Assembly: GCA_022707665.1 (NCBI GenBank)
Contig: JAKJAE010000241.1
Coordinates: forward strand, 1 to 5,038
Origin: Chloroflexota bacterium
Lineage (GTDB): Bacteria; Chloroflexota; Anaerolineae; B4-G1; SLSP01
Direction: 5' to 3'
DNA length: 5,038 nt
Below the pieces are notes generated by a model. That model made no database searches. It was not told the DNA's origin and saw only the letters and a program-made list of their open reading frames with translations. The position numbers and the translations under genes are program-made. Positions 1-5,038 of the stretch are shown piece after piece (position 1 is the first letter of the stretch; each line of letters begins with the position of its first letter).

Positions 1-1071
1 GAGGCGCCTCTCGACTTCGCCGGCGTCCACATCCGCGAAGTTGGGGCGGATCGGCGTCCAGTTGATCCCCTGCAGGAAGATCGGCTGGCCATTGGCGACG
101 CAGATCCATGGGTCAGCACCCTCTGGCGCTCCTTCACAGGGACGCCACTCGACGTGCCGGAAACCCACCGTACGCTCGACGTGATCGAGGACGGTTCCAG
201 CCTCATCGAGGAGATCGATCTGCAGTGTGTAGAGAGGTTGATCCCCCTTGCCGTTGGGCCACCAGAGCGCCACAGCAAGGTCATCCCATTCGAGGTCGAA
301 GCTCGTGCTGCCCGCATCCAGGGCTATGCTCTCCGAACGTACCGCGACGGCATCTGAACCCGCATCTCTCTGGCCCAGCGAGACGTTAAGAAATGCAGCA
401 AGCCCATCAACCGCGCCCGCGATCCGGAGCTTCCCAGCCACCGGGTCAAGCGTGGCATCGGACGTTACATCGAGTGCCACGATCTCGGCGCCATTGACAA
501 CCTCCAGCAGCACCTCGTCCCAGATCCCGATCTGGACCAACCGCGCGGTCCAATCCCAGTGGTAGTTGAAGCGAGTCTTCCATTCGGTCATCCGCGAGGT
601 ATAGCCAAACTGCCCCAGCCAGCGAGGGGGGCACTCAAAGACGATCTGCAACCGGTTGCCTGACGACCGAAGGTGCGGGGTCAGATCCACAACGTAGGGA
701 AGAAAGCTGTTGTCGAATGCCAGCAACTCCTTCCCGTTGAGACGGATGACCCCGTTGCCATCGAGGCCGAGGCAACGCAGTCGCACCGTTGCGCCGTCGG
801 TCAGAAAGCCGTCAGGAATGACGGCTTCATAGACCCAATGACGATTCTCGACCCACTCGCACTGAGCCGCATTGAGGCCGATGGCCCAATCGGGCAGTTG
901 GCCCGCATCGAGCAGTGCGCGCTGCACGGATCCCGGTACAGACGCAGTGACTGCCGCGACCTCTGCTCGGGCCGATGTCCCAATCTCGATCTCCGGCTCG
1001 AACCGCCATGCGTGAGGCTGGAACCCTGCCACGCGCCAATCGAGCCCTGCAAGGTTGTGAACGTGTTTCAA
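1..1071 (-). CDS. GH2-family beta-mannosidase-like glycoside hydrolase, N-terminal part (runs off left edge)
   Basis: The 357 codons seen match the N-terminal half of a GH2 enzyme of the beta-mannosidase type, which removes terminal beta-linked mannose (or a related sugar) from oligosaccharides. Residues 1-190 look like the jelly-roll sugar-binding domain: VPGSVQ near 46-51, WVYEAVIP at 79-86, a DGNG/LNGKELL stretch at 105-117, and HWDWTARLVQIGIW at 171-184. Residues 191-305 fit the immunoglobulin-like beta-sandwich, with LWWPNGKGDQPLYTL near 269-283 and RTVGFR at 300-305. From 327 the start of the TIM barrel is visible as NGQPIFLQGINW. The catalytic acid/base and nucleophile glutamates lie beyond the window and cannot be checked. 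No signal peptide is seen, so it is probably cytoplasmic. The start is the TTG at 1071-1069: it has a GGAGGT six bases upstream, and the only in-frame sequence before it leads to a stop at 1131-1129 with no ATG. The gene lies downstream of the dehydrogenase on the same strand. GH2 membership is firm; the exact sugar is inferred, and another GH2 specificity is possible. Confidence 0.85.
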   Translation of the reverse strand, partial: MKHVHNLAGLDWRVAGFQPHAWRFEPEIEIGTSARAEVAAVTASVPGSVQRALLDAGQLPDWAIGLNAAQCEWVENRHWVYEAVIPDGFLTDGATVRLRCLGLDGNGVIRLNGKELLAFDNSFLPYVVDLTPHLRSSGNRLQIVFECPPRWLGQFGYTSRMTEWKTRFNYHWDWTARLVQIGIWDEVLLEVVNGAEIVALDVTSDATLDPVAGKLRIAGAVDGLAAFLNVSLGQRDAGSDAVAVRSESIALDAGSTSFDLEWDDLAVALWWPNGKGDQPLYTLQIDLLDEAGTVLDHVERTVGFRHVEWRPCEGAPEGADPWICVANGQPIFLQGINWTPIRPNFADVDAGEVERRL

Positions 1072-1077
1072 GGGAAC

Positions 1078-1083
1078 ACCTCC
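1078..1083 (-). promoter_or_regulatory. Ribosome binding site supporting the TTG start of the GH2 gene
   Basis: On the minus strand GGAGGT is followed by a six-base spacer and then TTG at 1071. It is a strong Shine-Dalgarno match at near-ideal spacing. It decides the start, since no in-frame ATG lies between the upstream stop and the conserved N-terminus. Confidence 0.75.
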
Positions 1084-1150
1084 GTGGAAGATAAAGTAGA
1101 TCGTGATGCCGGAGCTGCTGTTGCGACCTCATGTCTCCTGTGGGCAGGGA

Positions 1151-2410
1151 TCACGGGAAGATTCCGCGCTCTCGATACACCGTCTGCAACCGGGTGAGGG
1201 CGACGATATAGGCACCAGTGCGCCAATCCGTGTTGTAGCGTTGCACTGCATCGCGCACGCGACGGTAGGCACTCAGAATCTGTTTGAGTAGCCGACCGTC
1301 GACCTCTGCCAGGTCCCAGAACTCACTACGCTTGTTCTGTAGCCACTCAAAGTAGCTCACGATGACACCGCCCGCATTGCAGAGCACATCGGGCAAGATC
1401 AGAATCCCCTTCTCCTGCAGGATTCTGTCTCCGTCGACATCCGTCGGCCCATTGGCGCCCTCGACCATGAGCTTGACATTCAACAGAGGGGCGGTCTCCG
1501 CCGTAATCTGATTCTCTAGCGCCGCAGGGATGAAGAAATCAGCCTGCGTCCGCAGGAACGTCTCGTGATCCACAGGCGTACCGCCCTCGAATCCCTGGGC
1601 CCGGCCATGCATGGCCACATAGGCCGCCAGCGCATCAGGATCAATCCCATTGGGGTTGACCAACGCACCTGAATGATCCTCTACCGCAACCAGCACCGCC
1701 CCGTGGGGCTTGAGCAAACGTGCCGACCACGAGCCAACATTGCCAAACCCCTGGATCATGTAGGTCGCACCGTCCAATCTGAAGTCGTAATCCTTCGCCC
1801 ACGCCTCCAACACATAGACCAGGCCCTGCCCCGTCGCCTTATCACGCCCCACGCTGCCGCCCGACTCAACCGGCTTGCCCGTCACGACGTGGACACAGCG
1901 GTTGCGCTCCAGGGGAGGCATCATCTGCAAGTAGGTATCCAATATCCAGGCCATGATCTGGGCGTTTGTGTTCACGTCCGGTGCCGGGATGTCGTACTCC
2001 GGTCCAATATTGCTTCCCAGCGCAAACGTGAAACGCCGCGTGATCCGCTCGAGCTCCGCGGGACTGTAGTCCCACGGACGCATCTGAATGCCGCCCTTTG
2101 CCCCTCCGTAGGGTATTCCTGCAATGGCCGTCTTCCACGTCATCCAGGCCGCCAGAGCGCGAACCTCGTCGATATTCACTGCGGGGTGGAAGCGCAGGCC
2201 GCCCTTGTAAGGTCCCAGCACGTTATTGTGCTGTACGCGGTAGCCTGTGAACATCTGCACGCAGCCACTATCCATCACCACGGGGAAGTTCACGACGATT
2301 TCGTTGGTTGTGCTGGACAGAATCTTACGGATCTCGGGATCCAGCCCCATCAGGTCCGCCGCTCTGCTGAACTGCACCATGACCGTCTCATAGACACTTG
2401 TTTGAGCCAT
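1151..2410 (-). CDS. gdhA: Glutamate dehydrogenase (Glu/Leu/Phe/Val dehydrogenase family)
   Basis: The enzyme interconverts glutamate with 2-oxoglutarate plus ammonia using NAD(P), in the cytoplasm, linking amino-acid catabolism or ammonia assimilation to the TCA cycle. The 419-residue length is typical of the bacterial hexameric family. The N-terminal substrate domain has GPYKGGLRF at 66-74, WKTA at 92-95, the family signature PYGGAKGG at 100-107, and PAPD at 142-145. K69, K93, K105 and D145 have the same mutual spacing as K89, K113, K125 and D165 of the Clostridium symbiosum enzyme. The cofactor domain has GFGNVG at 221-226. S352 in VSYFEW corresponds to the serine that, with K69, holds the glutamate side-chain carboxylate, so glutamate is favoured over leucine, valine or phenylalanine. 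Acidic residues after the second strand (VAVED, 241-245) suggest NAD rather than NADP, less certainly. The ATG at 2410 is chosen because AGGAGGT lies six bases upstream. An in-frame ATG at 2476 would add 22 low-similarity residues and swallow the putative promoter. Nothing looks truncated. Confidence 0.93.
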   Translation of the reverse strand: MAQTSVYETVMVQFSRAADLMGLDPEIRKILSSTTNEIVVNFPVVMDSGCVQMFTGYRVQHNNVLGPYKGGLRFHPAVNIDEVRALAAWMTWKTAIAGIPYGGAKGGIQMRPWDYSPAELERITRRFTFALGSNIGPEYDIPAPDVNTNAQIMAWILDTYLQMMPPLERNRCVHVVTGKPVESGGSVGRDKATGQGLVYVLEAWAKDYDFRLDGATYMIQGFGNVGSWSARLLKPHGAVLVAVEDHSGALVNPNGIDPDALAAYVAMHGRAQGFEGGTPVDHETFLRTQADFFIPAALENQITAETAPLLNVKLMVEGANGPTDVDGDRILQEKGILILPDVLCNAGGVIVSYFEWLQNKRSEFWDLAEVDGRLLKQILSAYRRVRDAVQRYNTDWRTGAYIVALTRLQTVYRERGIFP

Positions 2411-2416
2411 ACGCAG

Positions 2417-2423
2417 ACCTCCT
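2417..2423 (-). promoter_or_regulatory. Ribosome binding site of the glutamate dehydrogenase gene
   Basis: AGGAGGT on the minus strand sits six bases before the ATG at 2410. This selects the 419-residue start over the upstream in-frame ATG at 2476. Confidence 0.8.
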
Positions 2424-2438
2424 GACCAAGATGGAGTT

Positions 2439-2467
2439 GTTATATCATTGGATGGCGAATCGGCGAA
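2439..2467 (-). promoter_or_regulatory. Predicted sigma70-type extended -10 promoter for the glutamate dehydrogenase gene
   Basis: On the minus strand TGATATAAC (2447-2439) is an extended -10 element (TG, one base, then TATAAC, five of six to consensus). The -35 region at 17-bp spacing (2467-2462, TTCGCC) matches poorly, which is common when an extended -10 is present. The start of transcription would fall near 2432, giving a leader of about 22 bases that contains the ribosome binding site. This is seen by eye only, and the organism's sigma-factor preferences are unknown. Confidence 0.45.
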
Positions 2468-2497
2468 CCTGGACACAGCAACAGGAGCGAGGACACA
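2454..2497. repeat. Short direct repeats in the divergent control region (possible operator)
   Basis: Two direct-repeat pairs lie side by side between the two predicted promoters. GGCGAA occurs at 2454-2459 and 2462-2467 (8-bp period), overlapping the weak -35 region of the dehydrogenase promoter. GGACACA occurs at 2471-2477 and 2491-2497 (20-bp period, close to two helical turns). Such phased repeats can be binding sites for a dimeric regulator, but they are short enough to arise by chance. No regulator gene is present in the window. Confidence 0.25.
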
Positions 2498-2521
2498 CAG
2501 GCAGCGCCATCGCCGGTCGCT

Positions 2522-2549
2522 GGGACAACGGGCAGAGTCGGAGTATCAT
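2522..2549 (+). promoter_or_regulatory. Predicted sigma70-type promoter for the deacetylase gene
   Basis: GGGACA at 2522-2527 (four of six to TTGACA), a 16-bp spacer and TATCAT at 2544-2549 (five of six to TATAAT) form a plausible promoter. Transcription would begin near 2556, about 22 bases before the ATG at 2578. This also argues against the in-frame ATG at 2549 as the start. A TATCA repeat 11 bp downstream (2555-2559) offers an alternative -10. Confidence 0.4.
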
Positions 2550-2567
2550 GGACATATCACGCAGGCG

Positions 2568-2573
2568 AGGAGG
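2568..2573 (+). promoter_or_regulatory. Ribosome binding site of the deacetylase gene
   Basis: AGGAGG lies four bases before the ATG at 2578. The spacing is a little short, but the match is complete, and the conserved protein core begins about 17 residues later. The reading frame is open further upstream (in-frame ATGs at 2398 and 2549), but those starts would run through the control region. Confidence 0.7.
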
Positions 2574-2577
2574 CTCT

Positions 2578-3726
2578 ATGGGTCACGACGCTCGTTCCAC
2601 TGACGCTAGGCCACAGACCCGCCGCGCTGTGTTCATCTCCTCGCCCGACCTCTGGCGAGTGGGGTTCGGCGGAAAGCACCCACTCAAGCCCGAGCGGTTG
2701 GCCCGCACAGTAGCGCTACTCACGGCGTACGGCGCTCTCGATGCACCCAACGTCGAGGTCGTTACTCCACGAATGGCCTCCAATGAGGAGTTAGCCCTCT
2801 TTCACACGCCCGAGTACGTCGACGCCGTGCGGCGCCTCAGCACCGGCGACGATCGCATCCCCGCGCATCGCTATGGCTTCGGCCCCGGGGATAACCCCGT
2901 TTTCCGCGGGATGTACGAGAGCGCCGGGCTTAAAGCGGGCGGAGGCATACAAGCCGCAGAACGACTGCTGGCGGGCGAATGCGAGGTCGCATTCAACTTC
3001 AGCGGCGGGCTGCACCACGCCGCGCCAGCGCGTGCGTCGGGCTTCTGCATCTTCAACGATGTCGCCATCGCCATTGCCTATCTCGTCGCCCAGGGTCAGC
3101 GCGTCGTCTACGTCGATATCGATGCTCACCACGGTGACGGCGTACAGAACGCCTTCTACGAGTCCGACCAGGTGCTGACGATCTCCTTGCACCAGGACGG
3201 GCGGACGCTCTTCCCGGGCACGGGCTTCGTCGAGGAAACCGGGCGCGGTAAGGGCGCCGGTTTCAGCGTCAACATCCCCCTCAGACCGAACACCGACGAT
3301 GCTACCTACCTCTGGGCTTTCGAGGCACTGGTTCCGCCGCTGATTCAGCGCTTCGCACCCGACATCCTGGTCACGCAGCTTGGCGTCGACACGCACTACC
3401 AGGACCCACTCACAACGATGGCTCTGACCACTGAGGGACACGAGGCGCTGTTCCGCGTGTTCTCCAGCCTCGCGACCATGCCGTGGCTGGCATGTGGAGG
3501 TGGGGGCTACAACCTCGACGTCGTGCCCCGATCATGGGCTCTGGCCTTCGCCGTGATGTCCGGGCAGACGCTGCCAGATGCCCTTCCCCAGGCCTATCGC
3601 GACGCGTATGGAGGGGAGTGGCTCCACGACCACCGCTCACCGCACCTCGACGCGGCAACGAAGGCTCGTGCACGCTGGCAAGCCGAGGAGGTCGTGGCAG
3701 CCGTCCGGTCTGCAATGGGATTGTGA
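2578..3726 (+). CDS. Class I histone deacetylase-like (AcuC-like) zinc-dependent deacetylase
   Basis: This is a 382-residue arginase/deacetylase-fold enzyme, expected to remove acetyl groups from lysine side chains or small acetylated amines in the cytoplasm. Motifs follow in family order: HPLKPERL at 34-41, FHTPEYVDAV at 75-84, GGLHHA at 143-148 with the catalytic histidine pair H146/H147, GFCIFND at 155-161, VDIDAHHGDG at 179-188, GTG at 214-216, LGVDTHYQDP at 268-277, and GGGGYN at 307-312. By comparison with human HDAC8, D182, H184 and D271 would bind zinc and Y311 would stabilise the transition state, so the site looks intact. The N-terminal segment and the length resemble AcuC, the deacetylase that reactivates acetyl-CoA synthetase in Bacillus. 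However, no acuA, acuB or acs gene lies nearby, so the target is not known. An acetylpolyamine amidohydrolase role is less likely from the N-terminal layout. The gene is divergent from the glutamate dehydrogenase and convergent, at 4 bp, with the transporter. Confidence 0.9.
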   Translation: MGHDARSTDARPQTRRAVFISSPDLWRVGFGGKHPLKPERLARTVALLTAYGALDAPNVEVVTPRMASNEELALFHTPEYVDAVRRLSTGDDRIPAHRYGFGPGDNPVFRGMYESAGLKAGGGIQAAERLLAGECEVAFNFSGGLHHAAPARASGFCIFNDVAIAIAYLVAQGQRVVYVDIDAHHGDGVQNAFYESDQVLTISLHQDGRTLFPGTGFVEETGRGKGAGFSVNIPLRPNTDDATYLWAFEALVPPLIQRFAPDILVTQLGVDTHYQDPLTTMALTTEGHEALFRVFSSLATMPWLACGGGGYNLDVVPRSWALAFAVMSGQTLPDALPQAYRDAYGGEWLHDHRSPHLDAATKARARWQAEEVVAAVRSAMGL

Positions 3727-3730
3727 GCGA

Positions 3731-4999
3731 TCAGACCGCTTGTTGCTTTGTCCCCTCGCGCGGCAGGAACAGCGTGAGGCCCAGCGCCACGATCTGAACC
3801 ACGATGCCCAGCACGAAGGGACCACGGGGTGACGTCGTGTAGAGGATCCCGGCAAGGGGTGCTGCCGGCAGAGTGACCAGCGCAGCCAGGGCGCCACTTG
3901 CCGACAGGATCAGCGCCCGCTCTCGATCACCCACGATGTTCGCCCAATAGCTATCATTGGCCGGCCGGAACACCGCGACACTCAGAGCGCTTGCCACTGC
4001 CCACAGAAGTGCCCAGATCAGCGTGCCCGCTGGCGAGATGACAAAGAACAGACACGCCACAATGTTCAGGACTTGTCCCGCAACCAAACTGCCCAGGGCC
4101 TCCCGCCCATCGGTGCGCCGGCCCGCCAGCAGAATCACAGCCATCGTCACAACCGCAGAGACAAAGGGAAAGACCGAGATGGTGGCATCGGCAAGCCCGA
4201 CACCACGCCCATCGGCCAGGTAGACCGTGGAATAGGTCGTCCAGATCACGGTGCTGAATCCAAGGAGGTTGCGGACGACCATAAAGATGAGTACGCGGCG
4301 ATCTCCAACCATGAGCCGAATGGCTTCCTTGTACTGCTGGATCAGCTCTCTGGGACGCAGATTGAGTGTGCTGACCATCCGCTCGCGTCCCATGCTCGTC
4401 TCCTGCAGCGCGAACTGGCGGTAGACCGCAATGCTCACCGAAGAAACCATGACGATTGCCGCCAACACGCGACCCGCCGGGATGATCCCCATCACGGCGA
4501 CGAGAACGCCCGCTACCGGCGCCAACAAACGAGCGCCCGATGTCAGAAACTGAACCATCCGGAAGACCGCTACCCGGTGCTCTGCGGGCACGTCTTCGAC
4601 GAAGAGGCATTGGAAGCTGGGAACCACGATGTAGACAAAACCGTTGATGAACCGGCCGATGAGAAAGTACCAGGGGTTCTGCGCCACGGCGTAGAGCGCC
4701 ATCGGCACACCCCAGCAGAGAATATCGAAAACGACCAGCATGCGCTTTCGCCCGAAACGATCGGCGAAGTAGCCGCCCATGAGGGTGCTGATGAACTGGG
4801 TAAAGATGAGGATACTCTCGAGCCACCCGAGCTGAACCGCTGTAACGCCCAGTGCCACCATGTAGAGGGACACATAGGTGCGGTACCACTGGAACGAGAT
4901 AGCTGCAATGCCCTCGGTGATCGAGATGACCCGCGCATTGCCCCGCACAACCGGAAAGAACCCCGGGCTTTTCCGCTGCAGTGCCGGCTGTTGGATCAC
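3731..4999 (-). CDS. Major facilitator superfamily (MFS) transporter, 12 predicted membrane helices
   Basis: A 422-residue inner-membrane protein expected to move a small solute by proton coupling or facilitated diffusion. Hydrophobic segments lie roughly at 24-50, 55-78, 87-106, 110-130, 143-170, 174-193, 235-262, 270-293, 300-322, 325-345, 360-388 and 392-413. This gives the usual 6+6 arrangement with a charged cytoplasmic loop at about 194-234. The clearest family mark is motif A between helices 2 and 3, GGYFADRFGRKR at 75-86, with a degenerate counterpart GRRTDGRE at 293-300 between helices 8 and 9. Nothing visible fixes the substrate; drug efflux or sugar/metabolite transport are both possible. 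The start is GTG at 4999-4997, preceded by AGGAGGT three bases away. The frame stays open to the window edge without another ATG, GTG or TTG codon. The stop is 4 bp from the stop of the convergent deacetylase gene, so it is not in an operon with any neighbour shown here. Confidence 0.88.
   Translation of the reverse strand: MIQQPALQRKSPGFFPVVRGNARVISITEGIAAISFQWYRTYVSLYMVALGVTAVQLGWLESILIFTQFISTLMGGYFADRFGRKRMLVVFDILCWGVPMALYAVAQNPWYFLIGRFINGFVYIVVPSFQCLFVEDVPAEHRVAVFRMVQFLTSGARLLAPVAGVLVAVMGIIPAGRVLAAIVMVSSVSIAVYRQFALQETSMGRERMVSTLNLRPRELIQQYKEAIRLMVGDRRVLIFMVVRNLLGFSTVIWTTYSTVYLADGRGVGLADATISVFPFVSAVVTMAVILLAGRRTDGREALGSLVAGQVLNIVACLFFVISPAGTLIWALLWAVASALSVAVFRPANDSYWANIVGDRERALILSASGALAALVTLPAAPLAGILYTTSPRGPFVLGIVVQIVALGLTLFLPREGTKQQAV
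3754..3779. other. Possible stem-loop just past the deacetylase stop, inside the 3' end of the transporter gene
   Basis: CCTCGCGC (3754-3761) can pair with GCGTGAGG (3772-3779) with one G-U wobble around a 10-base loop. It starts 27 bases after the deacetylase stop. No T-run follows on either strand, so it is not a standard intrinsic terminator. At most it could protect the end of the deacetylase transcript or aid termination. It also encodes transporter residues, so the pairing may be a coincidence of GC-rich coding sequence. Confidence 0.25.
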
Positions 5000-5002
5000 G
5001 TG

Positions 5003-5009
5003 ACCTCCT
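5003..5009 (-). promoter_or_regulatory. Ribosome binding site supporting the GTG start of the transporter gene
   Basis: AGGAGGT on the minus strand lies three bases before the GTG at 4999. The spacing is short, but the match is full length and it sets the start. The bases from 5010 to the right edge show no promoter that can be recognised; any promoter is probably beyond the window. Confidence 0.65.
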
Positions 5010-5038
5010 CGCCCGATGACGAGGGGCGGGGCGTCGCA

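Noticed and set aside
827..1132. Minus-strand open frame of 101 codons starting at the ATG at 1132, with GGAG nearby
   Set aside because: It overlaps the GH2 gene out of frame and its translation is Arg-rich and featureless. The TTG-initiated GH2 frame explains the sequence better.
1132..1146. CCTG/CAGG inverted repeat just after the dehydrogenase stop as a terminator
   Set aside because: The stem is only four base pairs, and no T-run follows.
673..1197. 174-codon plus-strand open frame across the glycosidase start and the intergenic gap
   Set aside because: It overlaps the GH2 jelly-roll domain antisense and has no ribosome binding site or family motif that I can recognise.
1673..2425. 250-codon open frame on the plus strand, antisense to the glutamate dehydrogenase
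   Set aside because: The opposite strand encodes a complete dehydrogenase with every family motif. This translation shows no recognisable domain and is what GC-rich codon bias produces.
2411..2476. 22-residue N-terminal extension of the glutamate dehydrogenase from an ATG at 2476
   Set aside because: The ATG at 2410 has a near-perfect ribosome binding site, and the extension would cover the predicted -10 element. The extra residues do not resemble the family N-terminus.
2398..2577. 60-residue N-terminal extension of the deacetylase from the in-frame ATG at 2398
   Set aside because: It would overlap the dehydrogenase start and run through the whole control region. The ATG at 2578 has its own AGGAGG and fits the AcuC length.
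2791..3441. 216-codon open frame on the minus strand, antisense to the deacetylase
   Set aside because: It is a shadow of a strongly conserved coding frame, with no recognisable domain of its own.
5005..5026. Weak hairpin (CCTCG/CGAGG, 8-base loop) that could mask the transporter ribosome binding site
   Set aside because: The stem is only five base pairs with an interrupted extension, and it lies at the window edge. This is too weak to call a regulatory element.

Overview
The window reads as ordinary chromosomal DNA from a high-GC bacterium. Its genes have long antisense open frames caused by GC-rich codon use, and strong Shine-Dalgarno sequences. The gene mix (an intracellular family 2 glycosidase, a Glu/Leu/Phe/Val-type dehydrogenase, an AcuC-like deacetylase and an MFS permease) would suit a heterotrophic Chloroflexota-type or similar bacterium. 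That placement is an inference: there is no rRNA or other taxonomic marker here.

Layout. (1) Bases 1-1071, minus strand: N-terminal 357 codons of a GH2 beta-mannosidase-like enzyme, with a TTG start and the rest beyond the left edge. (2) Bases 1151-2410, minus strand: a complete 419-residue NAD(P)-dependent glutamate dehydrogenase. It lies 79 bp upstream of the glycosidase with no visible terminator between, so the two may be co-transcribed. (3) Bases 2411-2577: a 167-bp divergent promoter region with an extended -10 element facing the dehydrogenase, a sigma70-like promoter facing the deacetylase, and several short direct repeats. (4) Bases 2578-3726, plus strand: a complete 382-residue class I HDAC/AcuC-like zinc deacetylase with all catalytic residues present. 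(5) Bases 3731-4999, minus strand: a complete 422-residue 12-helix MFS transporter starting at GTG, convergent with the deacetylase and separated from it by only 4 bp.

How they may work together: the dehydrogenase links amino-acid nitrogen to 2-oxoglutarate, the glycosidase would release sugar from oligosaccharides in the cytoplasm, and the permease could import or export a small solute. The deacetylase is divergent from the dehydrogenase, so shared control of central carbon/nitrogen metabolism is possible but unproven. I found no tRNA, rRNA, CRISPR array, insertion sequence, phage gene or toxin-antitoxin pair, and nothing that convincingly forms an undescribed system. The points most worth a second look are the shared divergent control region and the altered WDW motif of the GH2 protein.
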